Below are positions 55,116 to 60,045 of a stretch of 60,045 nt of DNA, piece by piece. This stretch comes from Polyangium sp. 6x1 (GTDB lineage Bacteria; Myxococcota_A; Polyangia; Polyangiales; Polyangiaceae), in NCBI RefSeq assembly GCF_029946515.1, contig NZ_JARZHH010000068.1:1-60045 (forward strand), read 5' to 3'. Under the pieces are notes generated by a model, which saw only the letters and a program-made list of their open reading frames with translations, was not told where the DNA came from and did not search any database. Within the stretch, counting starts at the first letter, position 1. Each line of letters starts with the position of its first letter. Position numbers and translations under genes: made by a program.

Positions 55116-55945
55116 CGGAGACGGGCGGACGAGCGACGGAAGAGGCGCGCCGCGTGCGTGTCGCGCTCGTGGACTCCGGCGTGGATACGTCGCACCCGTG
55201 GCTCGTGAACGCGGCGATCCGCTCGCTGCGCGTCGAGCGGAAGGGCGAGGGCTACGCCGTCTGTCCCGACGAACCCGTCGATCGCTCGGGTCACGGGACG
55301 GCGTGCGCGGGCATCATCCACAGGCTCGCGACGTTCGCCGAGATCACGAGCGTCTGCGTGCTCTCGCCCGAGGGGCGGTGCTCGCGGGACGGGCTGCTCG
55401 CGGCGGTGCGCTTTTGCGTGCGCGAGGGATTCGACGTCGTGAACCTGAGCCTCGGCATCGATGTGCCCAAGGGCGCGCCGCTCCGGCCCACGGACTACAA
55501 ATCGATCGTCGAGCTCTACGAGATCGCGGACATTGCGTACACGGCCGGCGTCGTGCTCGTCGCGTCGGGGCCAAACGCGTCGGCGTTCCGGACCTACCCG
55601 GGCCGCTTCAAATCCCTGATCGGCGTGGGGCGCGCGTCCTCCGACGATCCGGAGTTCTTGCGGACCGAGATCACGGTCGACTGGGAGATCCTCGCGCCGG
55701 GCAACGACGTGCTCGCGCCCGCGCTCGGCGGCGGCGAGCGGAGGTGGACAGGCACCTCGTTCGCCGCGCCCCACGTGGCGGCGCACGTCGCGCGGCTCCG
55801 ACGCGACCGTTCCGATCTCTCGATCCAGGACATCAAGGCCGCGCTGCACGCGCTCGCGGCCCGGCGACTCGAACGCGAAGCAGGCCTTCCGCGTGTCTCG
55901 TTGCCCCCCGCGCAGATCGATCACGGAGGCCCGCTCTCATCATGA
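55112..55945 (+). CDS. cytoplasmic S8 subtilisin-like protease
   Basis: A 277-residue subtilase with a complete triad: Asp21 in VALVDSGVDTSH, His61 in GHGTACAGI and Ser216 in GTSFAAPHVA. An Asn follows the strand VVLVASGP, in the oxyanion position. It has no signal peptide and no propeptide, so it is intracellular and must be controlled by other means. It is coupled by 4-bp overlaps to the GAF-like gene before it and the TPR gene after it, so the three proteins are made in fixed proportions and probably act together. The subtilases that mature ribosomal peptides or sit in conflict systems are the closest models, but no precursor peptide or toxin is adjacent. Confidence 0.88.
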   Translation: MTETGGRATEEARRVRVALVDSGVDTSHPWLVNAAIRSLRVERKGEGYAVCPDEPVDRSGHGTACAGIIHRLATFAEITSVCVLSPEGRCSRDGLLAAVRFCVREGFDVVNLSLGIDVPKGAPLRPTDYKSIVELYEIADIAYTAGVVLVASGPNASAFRTYPGRFKSLIGVGRASSDDPEFLRTEITVDWEILAPGNDVLAPALGGGERRWTGTSFAAPHVAAHVARLRRDRSDLSIQDIKAALHALAARRLEREAGLPRVSLPPAQIDHGGPLSS

Positions 55946-57684
55946 TCCGTCCCTTGGACCCCCTGAACGAGGTCTCTTCGATCGAGCGGCTCTTGAAGAG
56001 CGCGCCCGCGGAGGAGGCGCACGCCGAGATGGCCCGCCTCGAAGCCGAAGGCCTCGATCCTTTGCGCGCCGCCGCGCGCCTCTTCGCGAAGGGCGCGCTC
56101 GGTCAGCGTGAAGGTGCGCTCGACGTGGCGCGCGAAAGCCTGGCCGCGGCGGACGCGGCCTTCGCCGCGCTCGGCGAGACGCGCGCCAGCAAGATCGCGC
56201 GGTGCGAGGCGATCCTCGCGGCGGTGCGGCGCGGCCCGCGCGCGGTGTATCGCGAGTCGGTCGCGGCGCTCGAGGCGATCACGCGGGAAGCCAACGGCGA
56301 CGCGCTCGTCGAGGTCGTCGCGACGCACTACCGCGGCACGGCGGAGCGGCTGCTCGGCGACGCAGCCGCGACGCAACGCAGCCTGCTCTGGGCGCTGGAA
56401 CGATCGCAGCCGTTCCTCGACGAACGCGCGAAGATCCTGAACTCGCTCGGGACGCTCTACGTGGTCATGGGCGCGCACGGCGCGGCGCGCGAGCTGCTCG
56501 AGCACGCGGCCGAGCTGCACCACCAGCACGGCGACGTCATCGGCGAGGCGATCGCGTTCGGCCAGCTCGGCTCGGCCGCGCTCGCGCTCGGCAACCTCGA
56601 ACGCGCGCGGCACTTCTTGCAGCGGCAGGAGTGGCTCTGCTCGCGGGTCGGCGACGTCTTCGGCCAGGCCCGCGCGCTGAACTTCCTCGCCGACGTGGCG
56701 AGCGCGCGCGGCCGCCCCGACGACGCCCTCGCCCTCGCGACCCGCGCCCGCGAGATCGCCTCCTCCGCGCGTCCGCCGCTCCGCCTGTGGATCGCCTATG
56801 CCACGCGCGCGATCGGCCGCGCCCGGATGGACCTCGGCGACACGAACGCGCGCGAGGATCTCGAAGCCGCCGCGACGCTCTTCGGCGAGGTGGGCAACCC
56901 CCTCGGCGCCGCGCTCACGAGCTGGGATCGCGCGAGGATCGAAGCGCGCGCGGCCGCCTCCGCGCCCGAGCCGCGGGCGCATTCGACCTTCTTCGGCCCC
57001 GCGTCGCAGCTCTCCGCGCTCGGCCTCTCGGGCCGCGTCGCCGAGGTTTTGCGCGACGATCGGACGTTCTCCACGGGAGGGGCGCGCGCCTCCGAGAAGG
57101 CCATCGCGGCCGCGTCGCAAGGCTTGCCGCACCTCTCCGTGGCCCAGGAGGTGGAGCTGCTCCACGCCGCGCCCGACGAGCTCGCGCGCCTGGCCGAGGC
57201 GAAGACCACCGCGCAACGCAACCTCGCCCGCCTGTCCGCATTTTGCCTCGCGCCGCCGGGCCTCTTCGTGGCGGCCGTGGCGAGCCCGTCCGCGGGCACA
57301 GGGAGGCCCTCGTTGCCCTCCGAACGCAGCGCAGGTGCCGCGATCGCGGACATGCCCGGCCTCGTCGTCTGGGCCTGGCTCACGAGCACGCCGGTCGTCG
57401 AGGTGGGCCGGGATCTCGCCGCGCTCAAGGTCGCGCTCGGGGGGGATGCGCGGGCGAGGCTCTCGCGCGTCGCGGCGGCGCGCGTGCTCTCGGCGCCGCT
57501 CGCGGGCGAGGTCGGGCCTCTCGTCGAGGCGCTGGATCTCGGCCCGATCGTGGCGGCGGCGCTCTCCTTGCCGCCGGGGACGCTCGAGGTCGGCGCAAGC
57601 GTCGCGTGGGATCCCGAGGCCGAGGGGCGTGCGGTGATGGCGGGCTTCGCGATCCGCAGGGATCCTACGGACGGGCCCGCTTGA
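55942..57684 (+). CDS. TPR protein, third gene of subtilase operon
   Basis: A 580-residue cytosolic protein. Residues about 20-340 form tetratricopeptide-type helix pairs (clear around GTLYVVMGAHGAARELLEHAAELHHQHGD and AFGQLGSAALALGNLERARHFLQRQ). A C-terminal region (about 370-580) is helical and Ala/Leu-rich and includes a short segment with His, Gly and Pro (SAGTGRPSLPSE). It starts inside the subtilase stop (ATGA). As a scaffold it could bring substrates to the protease or hold it inactive. Its stop codon lies inside the -35 element of the next promoter. Confidence 0.8.
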   Translation: MIRPLDPLNEVSSIERLLKSAPAEEAHAEMARLEAEGLDPLRAAARLFAKGALGQREGALDVARESLAAADAAFAALGETRASKIARCEAILAAVRRGPRAVYRESVAALEAITREANGDALVEVVATHYRGTAERLLGDAAATQRSLLWALERSQPFLDERAKILNSLGTLYVVMGAHGAARELLEHAAELHHQHGDVIGEAIAFGQLGSAALALGNLERARHFLQRQEWLCSRVGDVFGQARALNFLADVASARGRPDDALALATRAREIASSARPPLRLWIAYATRAIGRARMDLGDTNAREDLEAAATLFGEVGNPLGAALTSWDRARIEARAAASAPEPRAHSTFFGPASQLSALGLSGRVAEVLRDDRTFSTGGARASEKAIAAASQGLPHLSVAQEVELLHAAPDELARLAEAKTTAQRNLARLSAFCLAPPGLFVAAVASPSAGTGRPSLPSERSAGAAIADMPGLVVWAWLTSTPVVEVGRDLAALKVALGGDARARLSRVAAARVLSAPLAGEVGPLVEALDLGPIVAAALSLPPGTLEVGASVAWDPEAEGRAVMAGFAIRRDPTDGPA

Positions 57685-57708
57685 CGTAACGTCACCTCCC
57701 CCTATGTT
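57681..57708 (+). promoter_or_regulatory. promoter with overlapping perfect palindrome, flavin reductase gene
   Basis: TTGACG (57681-57686), 16 bp, TATGTT (57703-57708), 12 nt before the ATG. The perfect 13-bp palindrome TGACGT-A-ACGTCA (57682-57694) overlaps the -35 and spacer, where a repressor would block polymerase. The stop codon of the TPR gene is inside the -35. Confidence 0.6.
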
Positions 57709-57720
57709 CCGCGTCGCTGG

Positions 57721-58455
57721 ATGAAAAAACCCGAGACGTTCGAGGTGCGGCTCGCGTCGGCGACGATGATCGCGCCGATGGTGCGGCAGCTCGTGTTCGA
57801 GCGGGTCGACGGTCGTCCTCTCGACCACGACCCGGGGCAATGGATCAACCTCGCGCTCCCGCTCCCCGAGGGAGAGCGAAGGCGCGCGTACTCGATCGCG
57901 TCGGCGCCCGACGGATCGAGCCGCTTCGAGATCGCCGTCACGCGCGTCCCCTGCGGCTCGGGCTCGATGTACCTGCACGATCTCCCTGAGGGATCCGTCC
58001 TCTCGGCGATCGGCCCGCACGGCCTGTTCACGCGCGCCTCGGGCGACCCGAGCCCCTCGCTCTTCGTCGGCACGGGGACGGGCGTGACGCCGCTCCGCGC
58101 GATGATGCAGGCCGCGCTCGCGTCGGGCTCGAACGCGCCGCTCTGGCTGCTCTTCGGCGCGCGCTACGAGGAGGACATCCTCTACCGCGCCGAGATGGAA
58201 GCCTTCACCCGCGCGCACCCGCACGTGCGGTACACGATCACGCTCTCACGACCTGGTGAGTCCTGGACGGGCAAGAGCGGTTATGTCCAGACGCACGTCC
58301 CCGCCTTGCTCCGTGAGCTCGAAGCGGCGAGCGCGCCTGCCGCGCCGCACGTCTACGTCTGCGGCCTCGAGCGCATGGTGAAGGCCGTACGCGAGCTCTG
58401 TCGTCACGAGCTCGGCGTCGACCGCAAGCACGTGCACACCGAGCGTTACGACTGA
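57721..58455 (+). CDS. ferredoxin/flavodoxin-NADP reductase-like protein
   Basis: A 244-residue FNR-family flavoprotein with an FAD barrel (about 1-100; the flavin motif RRAYSIAS) and an NAD(P) domain with VGTGTGVTPLRAMM near residue 118 and YVCGLERMVKAV near the end. No iron-sulfur domain is fused. It should pass electrons between NAD(P)H and a separate ferredoxin, flavodoxin or oxygenase. No partner gene is adjacent. The mRNA should have a leader of only 5-6 nt; a ribosome site is not visible. Confidence 0.9.
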   Translation: MKKPETFEVRLASATMIAPMVRQLVFERVDGRPLDHDPGQWINLALPLPEGERRRAYSIASAPDGSSRFEIAVTRVPCGSGSMYLHDLPEGSVLSAIGPHGLFTRASGDPSPSLFVGTGTGVTPLRAMMQAALASGSNAPLWLLFGARYEEDILYRAEMEAFTRAHPHVRYTITLSRPGESWTGKSGYVQTHVPALLRELEAASAPAAPHVYVCGLERMVKAVRELCRHELGVDRKHVHTERYD

Positions 58456-58528
58456 TCGATCCGCTCCCCCGAGGGCGAGCGATACTCCTCTGCCACGCCG
58501 CGCGTGGCCCTTGGCCAGGAGTCTTCGC

Positions 58529-59650
58529 ATGCCCTCGCTTCGCCCTCTCGCGCTCCCGTTCCTGCTCTTCACGTCGTCCCTGCTTGCCGCGTCCACGACC
58601 GGCTGCGGCGACGGCGGTGGTGGATCCGGGGGCGCCGGCGGATCCGGCGGTTCGGGTGGGAGCGGCGGTGGGTCGCAGACGGTCGCGTGTGACGAAGCGC
58701 CGACCACGCTCAATCTCTCGGGCACCTGGGCCGCGTACGGTCGGCTTGCCGTGACGCTCCAAGGGACGCCCGGCGGCGCGATCACGATCTGCCCCGCCGA
58801 TCAGATCGGCGAGTCGAGGATGCTCCTGCTCGTCACGATGAGCGCGGACATCATGTTTCCGAAGCAGCTCTACGTGAGCTCCGTGCTCTGCTCGATCGAG
58901 CTTCCCATCGTGACGGCGCTCGTCGGCCAGTGTGATCCCGCCGCGGAGACGCTCGTGTCGACGCAGATCGTTGCACCTCAAACCTTGATCGACGCGCTCC
59001 CCGGCGTGCCCGTCGCGCCCGTCTCCGGCTCGCTCGACGGCCTCTCGCCCGGCGCCGGGTTCGCGCTCGAGCGCTTCTCCGTGACCGTCGGCTCGAGCAA
59101 GGCGGGCCTGTCGATGCCCGCGTGGAACGACGCGGCCGCGGGGTGTGGCGCGACGAACCTCGGCCGCACGAATTTCTGCGAGCCTACGTGCGTGGACGAC
59201 TGCGCCGGCCTGCGGGACGACGACGCGGACACCTATCCGGGCGTGACGGTGGAGGTCTGCGGAAAAACCCCGGACGACGTGAAATCGGGCGTCGCTTGCA
59301 ACGCGGCGGAGCCCAATGTCCCGGGGACGACGCTCCAGGGCCGTGGCTTCATCGACATGGAGGTCAATCCGCTGTTCACGGGCCAGGCGAAGAGCTCGTG
59401 CGAGCTCTCGGGCACCGTGGACTCCGAGGTGCTCTACAACCTCGTCGGCGCGGACATCTACCTCGCGGGCACGCAGATCGGGGTCACGAGCGCGATCAAG
59501 TCGCTGCCCACGTTCCAGGTCGAGCCTCAGGACAGCCGTTTCCGCATGGTCCGCATCGACGGCCAATTCGGCGCCCCCGACTGGAACGTCGACGCCTCGA
59601 ACGCCGCCGCAGCCTGCGCGACGTTGCTCGCTCGCCAAAACGAGCTCTGA
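58529..59650 (+). CDS. Gly/Ser-linker lipoprotein, unknown
   Basis: A 373-residue lipoprotein (lipobox STTGC, Cys26) with a Gly/Ser-rich flexible linker (about 27-52). The body is beta-rich with ten or so cysteines, some in pairs such as CEPTCVDDC, pointing to disulfides. A phrase typical of surface or secreted proteins occurs at ACDEAPTTLNLSGTWAAYGRL. No family is recognised. It starts at ATG 58529 after AGGAGTCTTCGC; the upstream frame to 58511 is less likely. It and the next gene share a lipoprotein signal followed by a Gly-rich linker. Confidence 0.7.
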   Translation: MPSLRPLALPFLLFTSSLLAASTTGCGDGGGGSGGAGGSGGSGGSGGGSQTVACDEAPTTLNLSGTWAAYGRLAVTLQGTPGGAITICPADQIGESRMLLLVTMSADIMFPKQLYVSSVLCSIELPIVTALVGQCDPAAETLVSTQIVAPQTLIDALPGVPVAPVSGSLDGLSPGAGFALERFSVTVGSSKAGLSMPAWNDAAAGCGATNLGRTNFCEPTCVDDCAGLRDDDADTYPGVTVEVCGKTPDDVKSGVACNAAEPNVPGTTLQGRGFIDMEVNPLFTGQAKSSCELSGTVDSEVLYNLVGADIYLAGTQIGVTSAIKSLPTFQVEPQDSRFRMVRIDGQFGAPDWNVDASNAAAACATLLARQNEL

Positions 59651-59713
59651 GGGACGGCCCGAGGGGCCTCGCGATCGAACACGCGCACAGGCGCCGAAAT
59701 GCGGCGCGCTCGG

Positions 59714-59742
59714 TGGACGGCCGCTGGCACCGAGGCTATAAA
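59714..59742 (+). promoter_or_regulatory. promoter of the right-end lipoprotein gene
   Basis: TGGACG (59714-59719), 17 bp, TATAAA (59737-59742). It is the most AT-rich patch of this region and stands 60 bp before the start codon of the following gene. Confidence 0.5.
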
Positions 59743-59802
59743 ATTTCCATGTTACGTCGAATGTTCGATCTTGGAGAAGCTTTCTCTATGCGAGGAGGGG
59801 TC

Positions 59803-60045
59803 ATGCGTTTCACCTTGCTGGCTCAGGTGACGGGTGCGGCGTTGTTTTTGGCTGGATGCCCGGGGGACCAGCAGGTCGAACCCACCGGCGGCGCGACCGG
59901 CTGCCCGGCCGGCCAGGTCTGCCCCCCCGGAACGGGCGGCGGCGGCAACGGCGGGAGCGGCGGCGACGGCGCGGGCGGCGCGGGCGGCGACGGGAACGGC
60001 ACCGCGCAAGGCGGCTCCGGGCAAGGCGGCGCAGGCGGCAATGGC
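59803..60045 (+). CDS. Gly-rich lipoprotein, N-terminal part (cut by window end)
   Basis: The first 81 codons of a lipoprotein that stays open to the last base of the window. The ATG at 59803 follows a strong ribosome site (GAGGAGGGGTC). The signal MRFTLLAQVTGAALFLAGC places the lipidated Cys at 19. It is followed by a Cys-containing segment (TGCPAGQVCPPG) and then a Gly/Ser/Asn-rich linker. What follows cannot be seen. Confidence 0.75.
   Translation, partial: MRFTLLAQVTGAALFLAGCPGDQQVEPTGGATGCPAGQVCPPGTGGGGNGGSGGDGAGGAGGDGNGTAQGGSGQGGAGGNG

Noticed and set aside
59726-59745. Sigma54 promoter (TGGCAC at 59725-59730)
   Set aside because: The -12 half lacks TTGC at the required distance; the sigma70-type TGGACG-N17-TATAAA fits better.

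Overview
This is a high-GC bacterial chromosome segment of about 60 kb holding roughly 48 protein genes, two tRNA genes and the promoter region of an rRNA operon. There is no phage, insertion sequence or CRISPR array. Very high G+C, dense overlapping genes, many lipoproteins, a caspase/WD40 protein, a Hanks kinase fused to a sulfatase-modifying-type domain, and roadblock-, DUF4388- and PilZ-type signalling proteins together suggest a myxobacterium of the Polyangium/Sorangium type. That placement is an inference from gene content; no 16S sequence lies inside the window.

Layout. 1-822: four tandem sigma70 promoters and a leader reading left out of the window, almost certainly into an rRNA operon. 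823-7133 (minus): roadblock-like protein, lipoprotein prolyl isomerase and a small membrane protein; then a pepA-ttcA-membrane protein operon; then class I fructose-bisphosphate aldolase. 7284-17888: fructose-1,6-bisphosphatase (divergent from the aldolase), a 1173-residue WD40-caspase lipoprotein, full-length Lhr helicase, and a DUF4349 plus a second lipoprotein. 17920-28743: CDP-alcohol phosphotransferase, two convergent histidine kinases, an L,D-transpeptidase lipoprotein, OsmC, a TMEM68-like acyltransferase, a GNAT acetyltransferase and UDP-glucose dehydrogenase. 29073-33793: a polyamine-type cluster (DUF4178, membrane aminopropyltransferase, FAD oxidoreductase). 33972-38471: PP2C phosphatase, a cAMP-type module (Crp-like regulator plus class II cyclic-nucleotide phosphodiesterase) and groES-groEL. 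38802-39150: a tRNA-Gln/tRNA-Glu operon with promoter and terminator. 39240-47500: zinc alcohol dehydrogenase, metallophosphoesterase, kinase-FGE fusion, alpha/beta hydrolase, and two envelope proteins of cysteine-peptidase type. 48005-52128: two unknown coupled genes, an RsbR-like PAS-STAS protein and a PilZ protein. 52232-60045: kelch lipoprotein, DUF4388-DnaJ protein, a tightly coupled GAF-like/subtilase/TPR operon, a flavin reductase, and two Gly-rich lipoproteins, the last cut by the window end.

Non-coding structure. A 110-120 nt multi-hairpin module occurs five times in three places (20266-20580, 28751-29072, 34749-34862). Each copy lies directly after a stop codon, in sense orientation, at a junction between convergent genes. 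The other long convergent junction (24599-24927) instead holds seven tandem 43-44 bp units. The other convergent junctions are 12 bp or less, or overlap. At least ten genes carry a TAnnnT -10 element only 6-10 nt before the start codon and no Shine-Dalgarno sequence, so leaderless mRNAs look common. Four copies of GGACATT mark the divergent region 47501-48004, and the groESL promoter carries a CIRCE-like dyad.
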